Origin: Bacillus sp. 165
GTDB lineage: Bacteria; Bacillota; Bacilli; Bacillales; Bacillaceae_G
DNA: 64,000 nt
Direction: 5' to 3'
Assembly: GCF_017742235.1 (NCBI RefSeq)
Contig: NZ_JAGHKQ010000003.1
Coordinates: 434,001 to 498,000 of the forward strand
Shown here: in pieces, positions 1 to 9,525 of the stretch
How positions within the stretch are numbered: the stretch's first letter is position 1
How the letters are laid out: each line of letters starts with the position of its first letter
The notes under the pieces: model-generated
The model's input: the letters and a program-made list of their open reading frames with translations, nothing else
Databases searched by the model: none
What the model was told of the DNA's origin: nothing
Position numbers and translations under genes: made by a program

Positions 1-342
1 AATGGTACGGCACCAACCTGCCGCAACTGCTACAATATCGCGCCAGTCGCTTACATTGCATTGGTCATGCTTATTCCAACCCACAGCTGTCACAGTACCG
101 TCAGATTTAAGACCGACTGTATGGGCATTACCCGTGTTCGTCGCCATATGAACATTACCAGCAACAACTGCAACGATATGGCACCAATCGTTCACATTAC
201 ATTGACCGTATTTATTATCACCCACTGCCGTTACCGTTCCGTCAGATTTAAGACCAACGGTATGACGACGACCCGCCGCTATGGTATCATTACGCAATCG
301 TTTCGTCTCAAACATCGCTTCCTTCCGTGAAATGTAGTCCAT
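1..342 (-). CDS. RCC1-repeat protein, N-terminal part (runs off the window edge)
   Basis: Read on the minus strand from an ATG at 342 with an AGGAGGT-like site at 348-353; 114 codons stay open to the window edge, so the gene continues beyond base 1. Two near-identical units carry the RCC1 signature HTVGLKSDGTVTAVG followed by a QCNV.DW segment and VAVAAG, roughly 50 residues apart. RCC1 repeats build beta-propeller blades. In bacteria such proteins are scattered and usually of unknown role. No signal peptide is visible at the N-terminus (MDYISRKEAMFETKRL). Identification of the fold is secure; the function is not known and the total repeat number cannot be seen. Confidence 0.8.
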   Translation of the reverse strand, partial: MDYISRKEAMFETKRLRNDTIAAGRRHTVGLKSDGTVTAVGDNKYGQCNVNDWCHIVAVVAGNVHMATNTGNAHTVGLKSDGTVTAVGWNKHDQCNVSDWRDIVAVAAGWCRTI

Positions 343-389
343 ATTTTACCTCCACAAATTAATAAGTTCTGCCCGTCCCTCCGTTTAGC

Positions 390-720
390 TCAACAGTAAA
401 TCATCCGTCGAAGTCTGGCGTTCGTATCTTTCACAGAAAACAGGCATGAGGACACCAACATGTTTTTCTTATTCGACTTGGTATTCTCATACTCTTTGCT
501 GTCGAGATAGCGAAACCACGCCAAGTAATGCTCCAGGTACTTTTTTGCCACCCTGTTGAAACGGTCCATCCATCGTTTCAGTCGGCTATGGTAGCTGTTG
601 ACGTTCTGACACCTTTGACCCGTTGATTTCTGACTGCCAAGAAAGAATAAGCTATTGCTTGACCTTACTGTCCAAGCCTTTGGCGAGTTTTATCAGTTCG
701 TTTAAATCTATAGGGTAAAA
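390..720 (-). pseudogene. IS1595-family transposase remnant
   Basis: The minus strand encodes a C-terminal block containing NVNSYHSRLKRWMDRF followed by VAKKYLEHYLAWFRYLD and ends at a TGA at 390-392; this is the typical tail of ISXO2-like (IS1595) transposases. Upstream, a different frame gives PIDLNELIKLAKGLDSKVKQ, which resembles the start of the same protein. The catalytic middle is missing and stops interrupt the reading, so this is an internally deleted relic. No terminal inverted repeats were recognised. Confidence 0.65.
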
Positions 721-953
721 TCAGCTCCGAGTCATATGATTACCCTCATTATAGAATAAACGTTCGCTACGTTCAAAATATCAACATTCAAGACTAACAT
801 AGCCTATTATAAACAACATAAGTGGAATAATCTTTAGTTATTTTGGATAGCAAAGTAAGCTCAGAGATACCTTCAAAAAAGTAATTACTATCTTCATACT
901 CGCTCGGTCCAGTTATTGACCAGTAAGATGAAATTTTCTGTGCAATTTTAAAA

Positions 954-976
954 AGGAACCGCGATTTGCGGTTCCT
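954..976 (-). terminator. Rho-independent terminator after the COG4705 gene
   Basis: Stem AGGAACCGC/GCGGTTCCT with a short loop, eight bases beyond the stop codon at 984. An A run on the plus strand gives the U tract on the minus-strand transcript. Confidence 0.75.
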
Positions 977-983
977 GCTATTT

Positions 984-2189
984 TTATTTATTTGCCTCAT
1001 TTATGACACTAAACGAATTGTTAAGTGCAGATTGGCACTTGCTCGCATCAGGGCTTGCTGAACGCACCGCTGCTAAAACAACGTCAATCGTTCCATCTAT
1101 TTTTGTCCATGTTGTGCCATCTATTTTTCTAAGCTGAGGTTCCTGTGTATCCCATTGATGTTCTAAATCGTCAGCCTTTTTTTTCGCTGAAGTAAAGTTA
1201 TTTGCATTTATATCGTCTAGCATATCATTTTCAATTGTAATAAAATCTGTTAATTTCCCGCCTAATGTAGCTTGTGCAGAATCTTGAGATGCTATGTTAT
1301 TGCTTCTCCAAACGTATCCCCCTATACCAACAACTAAGAAAATACAAAGTGCCGCTATAGTTTGTGTCAAAACATTTTTCTTGCTTCCGTTTGTTTGGTT
1401 AGTCTCTATATTTTCACTTTTTTCTGTTATATCAATTTTTGAAACAGCAAGAAAAACGATTATCGCTAAAATAGCTATAAGAAAAATTACACTAGTAACC
1501 GTTGTTCCCAAACCTAATCCACCGTTAACTTTGGACTGAGATAAGTAATCTCCTAATGATGCTCCAAGCGGACGAGTAAGAATATAGGCAGTCCAAAACG
1601 CTAATACTCTATCAAGATTCAAAAACTTCCATCCTAAAAATACGCAAGCTATTATAATAACAACTGTTATTCCAGTGTTAAGATAACCAAGGCCAAGTTG
1701 TTCGGAATATAAATCGCCGACTGCTGTTCCAAGTGCAAAGGTGAAAAGAATGGTAAGCCAATAGAAAACCTCTCTTTTTCTTGTAAAAATCGAGTGTATC
1801 GAGAGTGTTTTTTCACTCATATACCAAAAAAGAAAAGTTAATCCTAGCAGCATGGAGAAAACTACTGTACTCACCTCAAGAGGTACTCCCATTGCGTCTG
1901 TCAAATTATCCGTTAACAACGTCCCAAATACGCTTATAAGCACAACTGTTAGCCAATAAATGCCTGGAACATATTTAGTTGTTCTGAATTGAACATACAA
2001 TACACTGAAAAATGCTAGGCCCATAATGGTAGTAGTGTTAGTTAAACCAAATCCAAGGTTGAAATTTAGGAAATCGGCAAATGTTTCACCGACAGTTGTG
2101 CATAAAATTTTGATGACCCAGAAGAAAATAGTAACTTCTGGTACCTTGCTAAGTAGTATTTTAAATTTATTTTGGTCTATTTCTTGCAT
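984..2189 (-). CDS. COG4705-type multi-pass membrane protein
   Basis: About 401 residues. The start is placed at the ATG at 2189 because GAGAGGGGAGT lies just upstream, whereas the longer open frame has no such site. The first ~270 residues are about eight hydrophobic helices organised as internal repeats with recurring motifs of the type T..G...D.L (VGETFADFL, LLTDNLTDAMG, AVGDLYSEQLG, GASLGDYLSQ), the hallmark of the uncharacterised COG4705 family. After a charged linker (~275-300) there is a further hydrophobic helix and a ~100-residue soluble tail. No enzymatic motif was found. The function is unknown; a transport or membrane-stress role is only a guess. It is transcribed alone, with a terminator directly after it. 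Confidence 0.75.
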   Translation of the reverse strand: MQEIDQNKFKILLSKVPEVTIFFWVIKILCTTVGETFADFLNFNLGFGLTNTTTIMGLAFFSVLYVQFRTTKYVPGIYWLTVVLISVFGTLLTDNLTDAMGVPLEVSTVVFSMLLGLTFLFWYMSEKTLSIHSIFTRKREVFYWLTILFTFALGTAVGDLYSEQLGLGYLNTGITVVIIIACVFLGWKFLNLDRVLAFWTAYILTRPLGASLGDYLSQSKVNGGLGLGTTVTSVIFLIAILAIIVFLAVSKIDITEKSENIETNQTNGSKKNVLTQTIAALCIFLVVGIGGYVWRSNNIASQDSAQATLGGKLTDFITIENDMLDDINANNFTSAKKKADDLEHQWDTQEPQLRKIDGTTWTKIDGTIDVVLAAVRSASPDASKCQSALNNSFSVINEANK

Positions 2190-2520
2190 ACATACTCCCC
2201 TCTCTTTATGTGCTTTCCTACAACTTAATTCTATTTCTTGCCCATATATACTGTACTTGATTAAAAATAGATACACTTACGCAACTCGCAGCTGTTTTTT
2301 GTTTGACCGAAAGAGACTTCATGTTTGGTTTCATAGTAAAATAAGTTCAATCATACTTTGTGTTTGTTTTCTCGTATCCAAAGAATCCCCGTCTGAGAAT
2401 GCCTGTTTACCTCCTCATCTCATTCATACTCAGTACATTGCAGCAAAGTCAGAAGGAACAAACGTATAACAGTTCCCTATAATTAAAACGAAGTTTATTT
2501 ATCCAGCAATCTTAGAACCT
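2190..2520. other. Intergenic region, nothing recognised
   Basis: 331 bases between the COG4705 gene and the BcrC-like gene, both on the minus strand. It should hold the promoter of the former. No conserved coding frame, RNA fold or repeat was seen. Confidence 0.5.
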
Positions 2521-3132
2521 TCATCTTTCTTGACTTAAATCTTTATGGCTGTACTTATCCAAGAAAGGGATATGTTTTGTTAACCCGTGATACACGATAA
2601 ATACCACTTGCACCACAGGCTCCAGCTTTTTGGAAGACTGGATTATCACAATGCTTCCTCCGTATGAAATAAGGGCACCGCCAATCACGTCTACAGGATA
2701 ATGGACGCCGACGAATACACGTGAAATACCAACAATAACAGCCCATATTAATACGGGATACTTCCACGAATCGTTTCGCAGCAACATCGTCCACGCCATG
2801 GAGAACACTAATACTGCGTGATCACTTACAAACGAAGAATCGGCTGAATGTGGTATTAACTGGTGAACGTGATGTACCACGAATGGACGTGGATGATAGT
2901 AGACAAGGTGAAGGATTGCGTTTACAGACAATCCCAGCAAGCAAGAAAAGACAGCATATATAGCTATGTATTGTTTTTCCGCTCGTTTATCTCTGTTTCC
3001 AACAAACCATAGGAACAGCATAATTACGATTGCCGCATAAGGAACACTATTAGTAATAAAAATCATTCCTCTATCTAGATAAGAGAAATGACCGGACCAA
3101 CCATTTATCCATTGAAATATTTCATAGTTCAT
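2521..3132 (-). CDS. bcrC: BcrC-like undecaprenyl-diphosphate phosphatase (PAP2 family)
   Basis: 203 residues from the ATG at 3132, chosen because AGGAGAGGAACAAG precedes it. The N-terminus MNYEIFQWINGWSGH closely resembles Bacillus BcrC (MNYEIF.. start). The PAP2 motifs are in order: YYHPRPFV (about residue 77), SFVSDHAV (about 100), and SRVFVGVHYPVDVIGG (about 140-155), between five to six membrane helices. BcrC removes a phosphate from undecaprenyl diphosphate on the outer membrane face, recycling the cell-wall carrier and giving bacitracin resistance. The second motif has V where the family normally has P (SFPSDH), while the catalytic His is retained. It is divergent from a two-component system and a second PAP2 gene, which suggests envelope-stress control. 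Confidence 0.85.
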   Translation of the reverse strand: MNYEIFQWINGWSGHFSYLDRGMIFITNSVPYAAIVIMLFLWFVGNRDKRAEKQYIAIYAVFSCLLGLSVNAILHLVYYHPRPFVVHHVHQLIPHSADSSFVSDHAVLVFSMAWTMLLRNDSWKYPVLIWAVIVGISRVFVGVHYPVDVIGGALISYGGSIVIIQSSKKLEPVVQVVFIVYHGLTKHIPFLDKYSHKDLSQER

Positions 3133-3529
3133 CTTGTTCCTCTCCTTTCTTATATGGTTTTGGTTCCTCATGAAAAATCAAGGTGACCAAAACATGTATT
3201 CCAAGTGTATCGAAGGAACCTAAACATCCTCTGAAAATTACATTAAAAATCGATTAAAAAGAAAAATAAAGGAGAATACAGTGCTATAGTGGTTTAAAAG
3301 CAGAAATCAAAAAATGATTATTAATGGAAAATGCGCCGCTTCTTTTATTATCTAAAAGAGAGTAAGAATGCAAGGAATGAAATAGAACATTCATTTAGAT
3401 TCTGAAATTTATAACAAAACAGCTGCTTAGATGGAACAGTCTTGCAGTAAATAAGCAAGTATTGTAGAACAAATAAATCGTTTTCAAAAAGAACACGCCG
3501 GATAATGAATATGGAAAGGAGAGGAGATT
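3133..3529. other. Divergent intergenic region (bcrC / response regulator)
   Basis: About 400 AT-rich bases that should contain back-to-back promoters. No clear operator palindrome or leader RNA was recognised. Confidence 0.5.
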
Positions 3530-4231
3530 ATGAACAAACGTATTTTAGTTGTGGAAGATGAAATTCAAATAGCAAGGGTTTTAAAGCTAGAGCTTGAGTA
3601 TGAAGGATATGAAGTGTTAGTAGAGTATAATGGAAAATCAGGATTAGAAGCAGCTTTACACGCAAAGTTAGATCTGATTTTACTGGATGTAATGCTGCCG
3701 GAATTGAGCGGCATAGAAGTGCTGCGGCGGTTAAGAAAAGCAGAGATCTATATACCAGTAATCCTTTTAACAGCGCGGAATACAACGTTAGACAAAGTGA
3801 TGGGTTTGGATCAAGGAGCAAATGATTATGTTACAAAGCCATTTGAAATGGAAGAGCTTCTTGCACGGGTACGTTCAAGCATTCGCTCGAACACTATGCT
3901 TACAGCTGATGCGCCGGCAAATGAACACTCCCCCTCCTTATCAATTGCTGATTTATCAATAAACATCGATACGAGAGAAGTAACAAGGAATGGGAAATCC
4001 ATTTCACTAACTCCCAAAGAGTACGATTTATTAATGTATTTGCTTATTCATAAAAACAAGATAGTAACACGTGAAGGCATTCTTACCCATGTTTGGGGAT
4101 ATGAGTACGAAGGTGAAACGAATGTAATCGACGTGTATATTTGGCATCTTAGAAAGAAAATAGACGAGGAGTCTTCAACTCCATTAATTCATACAATCCG
4201 AGGAGTAGGATACATCATAAGGGAGAATTAA
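3530..4231 (+). CDS. OmpR/PhoB-family response regulator (YkoG/ArlR-like)
   Basis: 233 residues with GGAGAGGAG before the ATG. The receiver domain (1-120) has VVEDE near the N-terminus, phospho-acceptor Asp ~53 in LILLDVMLP, Thr ~81 and Lys ~103 in DYVTKPF. The winged-helix output domain (~130-230) ends with IDVYIWHLRKKI and IRGVGYI. The sequence resembles Bacillus YkoG and ArlR (GLEAALHAKLDLILLDVMLP). The kinase gene follows after one base, so they form a two-gene unit that probably also transcribes the downstream PAP2 gene. Sitting between two undecaprenyl-phosphate phosphatase-type genes, it plausibly reports on cell-wall stress; that is inferred from position only. Confidence 0.88.
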   Translation: MNKRILVVEDEIQIARVLKLELEYEGYEVLVEYNGKSGLEAALHAKLDLILLDVMLPELSGIEVLRRLRKAEIYIPVILLTARNTTLDKVMGLDQGANDYVTKPFEMEELLARVRSSIRSNTMLTADAPANEHSPSLSIADLSINIDTREVTRNGKSISLTPKEYDLLMYLLIHKNKIVTREGILTHVWGYEYEGETNVIDVYIWHLRKKIDEESSTPLIHTIRGVGYIIREN

Positions 4232-4232
4232 A

Positions 4233-5609
4233 ATGAAGATCACAACAAAAATCAATCTATTAACGACAGCTTGGATACTTTGTATATTACTAATTATAAA
4301 TCTTGTTGTATTCCTTTCTTTTATGAAAGTGACTGTAAATATGGAGGAAAACATGCTGTTTCAAAAGGCACACGATATTTTACAAGAACTTCGTAAACTA
4401 AATGCAACGACGCTGCCAGAAGACAGATTGAAATCCTACTTAACTGGACACTCTTTTATACGAATTGTAAGTCCTAACTCTAAAATCATAGATCAAGTAA
4501 TAAACGATAAGGATTTAGCTGCAAAGATTCAATACAAATTTTCCAGCAAATCAGAATCACAATTGCGTACAATTGGCGAGGAGGAAGAAGAAGAACAAGT
4601 TTTAATTGTTCGTGTTCCGATTGTATCTCATGAGCACGTAATCGGAACGTTGGAGATTGGTGAAAGATTGATGGGGCTCGAAATGAGAAAAGACATTTTG
4701 GTGACTATTCTAATATTTTGTACCGGTATTGCTGTTGTATTGTCATTACTGGGGGGAAGATGGTTATCAAATATTATTATGCGACCGATTTCCAATATGA
4801 TTAAGACGATGGAGGATATTGAACAAAGCGGTGTTCCAAAAACAATAGCCATTCATAATCACACAAAAGACGAACTTGAAAAGCTGGCTACCACATTCAA
4901 TCTCATGATTAAGAGACTACAAAAAAATTCTGAAAAACAAAAGCAGTTTATTTCAGATGCCTCTCACGAGCTGAAAACTCCTCTTACTGTCATTAGGAGT
5001 TATGCCAACTTAATAAGAAGACGAGGCATACAAAATGAAGAAATAACGCTTGAAGCGATTGAGGCAATTCATTCAGAAGCAACTCGAATGCAAAGAATGA
5101 CAGAAGCATTATTAGATTTAGCCGCGTCAGAAAAAGAAACGGTTTTAGAAGTAAAATCATTTGATTTACTATCATTATGCCACAGCATTCTGCAGCAATT
5201 CCAAAGCGTATATAAAAGAGAAATTAACCTCCATTACAGTCAAGGTCCTATCATGGTTAAGCTGGATGAGCTCAAGATAAAGCAAGTTATCATCATCTTG
5301 CTCGATAATGCTGTTAAATATAGCTCTGACACAATTGAATTGTTTTTGGAGCAGCACCAAAATGATGTAGTAATACGAGTAAGAGATTATGGTATCGGTA
5401 TACCGAAAGAGGAAATACAACATATTTTCGAACGGTTTTACCGAGTAGATAAAGCAAGAAGTCGAGAAACGGGAGGAACAGGACTAGGATTATCTATTGC
5501 CAGAAACATCATAAAACAGCATCAAGGAAACATTCATATACAAAGCGAAGAAGGAAAAGGAACAGAAATACAGATATCTTTACCCATTTTATATGGACTA
5601 ACAACATAA
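4233..5609 (+). CDS. Sensor histidine kinase partner of the upstream regulator
   Basis: 458 residues. There are membrane helices at about 10-31 and 155-174, enclosing a ~120-residue extracytoplasmic sensor with an acidic EEEEEEQ run near residue 116-122. A HAMP segment follows (~175-230), then a HisKA domain with phospho-His ~245 in ISDASHELKTPL, and an HATPase domain with N box (IILLDNAVKYSS), DYGIGIP, FERFYRVDKARS and GTGLGLSIA. All catalytic boxes are intact. It is a YkoH/ArlS-type kinase by layout and by its partner. The signal is unknown; the flanking PAP2 genes suggest envelope or lipid-carrier stress. Confidence 0.88.
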   Translation: MKITTKINLLTTAWILCILLIINLVVFLSFMKVTVNMEENMLFQKAHDILQELRKLNATTLPEDRLKSYLTGHSFIRIVSPNSKIIDQVINDKDLAAKIQYKFSSKSESQLRTIGEEEEEEQVLIVRVPIVSHEHVIGTLEIGERLMGLEMRKDILVTILIFCTGIAVVLSLLGGRWLSNIIMRPISNMIKTMEDIEQSGVPKTIAIHNHTKDELEKLATTFNLMIKRLQKNSEKQKQFISDASHELKTPLTVIRSYANLIRRRGIQNEEITLEAIEAIHSEATRMQRMTEALLDLAASEKETVLEVKSFDLLSLCHSILQQFQSVYKREINLHYSQGPIMVKLDELKIKQVIIILLDNAVKYSSDTIELFLEQHQNDVVIRVRDYGIGIPKEEIQHIFERFYRVDKARSRETGGTGLGLSIARNIIKQHQGNIHIQSEEGKGTEIQISLPILYGLTT

Positions 5610-5666
5610 CAAAGATGAATCCTGTAATCATCGTCTTACGCACGTAAGGAGGTTTGTTTTTACGAA

Positions 5667-6320
5667 ATGAAATTGAAATTGCAGCTAACTCGCGCATTCC
5701 TTATCAGCCTTTTATGCGCTACCGCATTTGGATTGATTGCGTTGCTTATTAGTGATAAAAAAATTATTGGGTTTGACAATACCATTATTTCTTTTATTCA
5801 AGGATTGGAAACTCCAACACTCACTAGTATCATGAAATTCTTTACTTTCATCGGGGCGGGATTGCCGATTGTTTTTCTTTCATTAGCTATAATCCTTTTT
5901 TTATATAAGGTTTTGCATCACCGAAGAGAGCTGATTTTATTCGTATGGGTTGTTATCGGATCTGCACTGTTAAATCGGATATTAAAGATCATCTTTCATC
6001 GTGCCAGACCAACCATTCATCGCATTGTTGAGGCGAACGGATTCAGCTTTCCTAGCGGGCATTCGATGGCAGCTTTTAGTTTGTACGGAATCGTTACTTT
6101 TTTACTATGGAAGCATGTTAAGAGCTCAGCCGGTCGCGTTATTTTCATTTTAAGTAGCGGAATCATGATTTTAGCCATTGGTATAAGCCGAATCTATTTA
6201 GGCGTTCATTATCCAAGTGATGTACTAGGAGGTTACCTGGCTAGCGGCTCTTGGCTCGCTGTTTCAATCTGGACATATCAGTTATATTTAGAAAGGCGTT
6301 ATAAGGCAAGACAAAAATGA
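5667..6320 (+). CDS. PAP2-family membrane phosphatase (PgpB/YodM-like)
   Basis: 217 residues behind TAAGGAGGTTTG. About six membrane helices carry the complete PAP2 triad of motifs: KIIFHRARP (~112-120), FSFPSGHSM (~131-139) and SRIYLGVHYPSDVLGG (~175-190). In Bacillus, YodM/PgpB-type enzymes dephosphorylate undecaprenyl diphosphate or phosphatidylglycerol phosphate. It lies 57 bases downstream of the kinase gene with no terminator between, so it is probably the third gene of the operon. Together with the BcrC-like protein encoded across the divergent promoter, this makes a compact lipid-phosphate module. Confidence 0.85.
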   Translation: MKLKLQLTRAFLISLLCATAFGLIALLISDKKIIGFDNTIISFIQGLETPTLTSIMKFFTFIGAGLPIVFLSLAIILFLYKVLHHRRELILFVWVVIGSALLNRILKIIFHRARPTIHRIVEANGFSFPSGHSMAAFSLYGIVTFLLWKHVKSSAGRVIFILSSGIMILAIGISRIYLGVHYPSDVLGGYLASGSWLAVSIWTYQLYLERRYKARQK

Positions 6321-6733
6321 TACTCAAGTTGTTAAAGTTGTACACAACTAACCATTACTGATGCCCAGCATGAGTACAATGCGGCTATAAATCTAGATAC
6401 CTTTCATCTACAGATAACATATCGATACAGATACCCTCATTATGTACAGAAAAAAGCTGCTAGTTACCTGGCAGCTCCCCTGCTCACAAGCTAATCGCGA
6501 CCTTCCTCCCACCCCTTGTTCTTCAAAAATCCTTAGAAACCCCTACAGGAACGGGACAAAAAATCCCCCAATACTCTGTACCATTGGTGGATTTTGATAT
6601 ATATGATGTGTAATTGCGCTGATATATCTAACTAAAATATGTCCCCTACACGGTATATACGCACTATAAATCTCCTTAACACATTAATATTTTCATATTT
6701 TATAATTGCTTTATTTACCTAGTAGCATCTCTT
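6321..6733. other. Intergenic debris downstream of the PAP2 gene
   Basis: About 410 bases. The only recognisable content is the short SpoVR-like scrap near 6481-6530. The rest is AT-rich without a coding frame. Confidence 0.5.
6481..6530 (-). pseudogene. Short degenerate SpoVR-like fragment
   Basis: The minus strand reads KNKGWEEGRD, then a stop, then LVS. This matches the [13 protein letters not shown] stretch of the longer spoVR fragment at about 19050-19090. The DNA is about 80 percent identical over ~40 bases (shared TGCTCACAAGCT and CTCCCACCC). It is non-functional. Confidence 0.55.
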
Positions 6734-6967
6734 TTAACTTTGCTGCTCTTCCTTGTAATCACATTTCATACATTGTACCTGAACACCTTTTTTCAATTTC
6801 TTCTCCACAAGTAATCTTTCGCACTTAGGACAGCTTCTAGGCAATGGTTTGTCCCAAGAAATAAAATCACATTCTGGGAACATGCTGCAACCATAAAACA
6901 ATCTTTTCTTCTTACTTTTTCTCTCGATAATTGTTCCCTCTTTGCAATTTGGACAGGAAGCCGAGAG
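6734..6967 (-). pseudogene. topA: DNA topoisomerase I C-terminal zinc-finger fragment
   Basis: The minus frame ending at TAA 6734-6736 encodes two CxxC zinc ribbons, [20 protein letters not shown] followed by [12 protein letters not shown] and then [13 protein letters not shown] with a final [12 protein letters not shown]. This is the tail of bacterial topA (GCS-x-FPECDF is diagnostic). The toprim and breakage-reunion domains are absent. The fragment joins directly to the truncated MFS gene in another frame at about 6967, which makes a chimeric junction. Confidence 0.8.
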
Positions 6968-7278
6968 AAAATCAAAACATATTCATTCGGAGCAAAGCTA
7001 TAAATAAGAGTTCCCATCCCAGTAAGAAGTGCACCTAAAATCAAAAATCGATTTGGACCATACTTATCAGATAACAAACCAATTGGAATTTGAAGTCCTG
7101 CATAGGCTAAAAATTGAATACTGGTTGCAAGACCTATGATTGAAGCTGAAACATGGAAATCATTCATTAATTGGTCGGTAATCACTCCTGGTGCTGTTCT
7201 TTGGCTCAAAATTAAAAAGTAAGTAAAAAAGACGCTACCTAATATCACCCATCTATAATTGCTTTCTTGTTTGTTCAT
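6968..7278 (-). pseudogene. MFS transporter, N-terminal quarter only
   Basis: The open frame from the ATG at 7278 runs 161 codons, but only the first ~104 residues are transporter. They contain three to four helices with the MFS signature LLSDKYGPNRFLI between helices 2 and 3 (about residues 69-81), ending near YVLIFSR. From there the reading passes out of frame into topA DNA (PVQIAKREQ...). An intact MFS protein has about 400 residues, so this is a dead 5' fragment. AAGGGCTGC precedes the start. Confidence 0.75.
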
Positions 7279-7317
7279 CTGTAAGCAGCCCTTCTGTTTT
7301 TATATTTCGCAAATAAA

Positions 7318-7358
7318 AGACCCTGATTCTTACTTAGCATAAGGAAATCAGGGTTTCG
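7318..7358 (-). terminator. Terminator after the aldo/keto reductase pseudogene
   Basis: Stem with AACCCTGATT and AATCAGGGT arms, followed on the minus strand by a U-rich tract, about 20 bases after the stop codon at 7376. Confidence 0.6.
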
Positions 7359-7375
7359 CTTTTAATCAGACTTAA

Positions 7376-8021
7376 TCAATCTAAACCAAGCACTGGGTGC
7401 GGCACATACGGCTCTTCTAGATACGCAATTTCTTCAGGTGTTAACCTAATCGAAAGAGCAGATACAGCATCTTCGAGGTGAGACATCTTCGTAGACCCAA
7501 TGATAGGAGAAGTAATAGGCTCCTTTTGCAGCACCCAAGCGAGTGCAATTTGAGCTCTTGGTACACCTCGTTTTTCTGCCACTTCTGCTACTCGTTCAAC
7601 CCCTTTGCAGTCTGATTCGGATGTTGCAGGGTAAAACTTTTGCCCAACCGCTTCTTTTTCCCAACGAGCAGTTGTTTCCTCCCAATTAAGTGTCAATTTT
7701 CCTTTCGCAAGAGGACTCCACGGAATCACACCGATTTTTTCTTCTTTACAAAGTGGCAGCATCTCCCTCTCCTCTTCACGGTATAAGAGGTTGAAATGAT
7801 TCTGCATCGATACAAACCGAGTCCATCCATTTTTCTCTGCTATATGGTTTGCCTTCAAAAAAATTGATACCTAATTCAAGAGCTTTTTTAATAATAGGGC
7901 GACTGTCCTCCGCACCAAGTGTCCATTTAGGATATCCTTGATCTGGTTCACCAAAGCTCATACAGCCAAGACAAAGTCGGGATACATCTAAACCGGTATT
8001 TCCAAGTTTCACATATTCCAT
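7376..8021 (-). pseudogene. Aldo/keto reductase with an internal deletion
   Basis: The N-terminal part starts at the ATG at 8021 (GTGAGGATC upstream) and reads MEYVKLGNTGLDVSRLCLGC to KKALELGINFF. The reading then jumps by a frame into the C-terminal ~160 residues (KANHIAEKNGW, NLLYREEEREM, PWSPLAKGKL, ending PHPVLGLD). About 100 residues are missing, including the catalytic Asp/Tyr/Lys/His region after NFFDTA. The junction lies in TTTTTGAAGG near 7858, consistent with deletion at a short shared sequence. It is related to the intact reductase at 8518-9501. No active enzyme is expected. Confidence 0.8.
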
Positions 8022-8084
8022 TTGATTGATCCTCACTTTTTAATAATCCTCATTTTGTAATCAATTCTCTAGATAAAATTCATG

Positions 8085-8501
8085 CTATTTTAAATTGTTA
8101 TATTCTTCATCCGTTACGGGCTCCAACCATACAGTGTCTCCCTTTTGGACATTTGTGCTTATCGCAATATGTGTAAACCAACTATCAGGTGTAGCACCAT
8201 GCCAATGTTTCATATCAGGAAGGATCTTTACTACATCCCCTTCATGAAGCATCTGTACCGGTTTTCCTTCTTCTTGATAATAGCCTTTGCCGCCGGTAAC
8301 CAGCAGAATCTGTCCACCAGCGTGCTTATGCCAATTATTTCTTGCACCCGGTTCAAAAGTAACATTACCTATTGGGCAATTAAAAGTTCGATCATTAGAA
8401 ACCAGCATTTCAAGATAAGCTGCTCCTATGAAATAGTTGTTCGTAATTTTCTCACCTTTGGGAAAGATTACACCTTCACTTAAATGGTTGGATATACTCA
8501 T
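8085..8501 (-). CDS. Small cupin-domain protein
   Basis: 138 residues, a single double-stranded beta-helix. Cupin motif 1 is GARNNWHKHAGGQILLVTGGKGY (first metal ligands H58, H60 and Q64 by count) and motif 2 is DVVKILPDMKHWHGA (His ligand). AATTGAGGTGAATAAACG precedes the ATG. Proteins of this type commonly accompany carboxymuconolactone decarboxylase-like or aldo/keto reductase genes. Here it follows the intact reductase by 16 bases, so the two are probably co-transcribed. The substrate is unknown. Confidence 0.8.
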   Translation of the reverse strand: MSISNHLSEGVIFPKGEKITNNYFIGAAYLEMLVSNDRTFNCPIGNVTFEPGARNNWHKHAGGQILLVTGGKGYYQEEGKPVQMLHEGDVVKILPDMKHWHGATPDSWFTHIAISTNVQKGDTVWLEPVTDEEYNNLK

Positions 8502-8517
8502 CGTTTATTCACCTCAA

Positions 8518-9504
<987 letters not shown>

Positions 9505-9525
9505 TTATCTCCCTTTCTTTTTTTC

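Noticed and set aside
61-330. 89-codon plus-strand ORF at the left edge
   Set aside because: It is the antisense of the RCC1-repeat gene, whose repeats and ribosome binding site are clear on the minus strand.
794-1000. 68-codon minus-strand ORF overlapping the end of the COG4705 gene
   Set aside because: It runs through the terminator hairpin and has no ribosome binding site. The C-terminal part looks protein-like and could be an old fragment, but the support is too thin.
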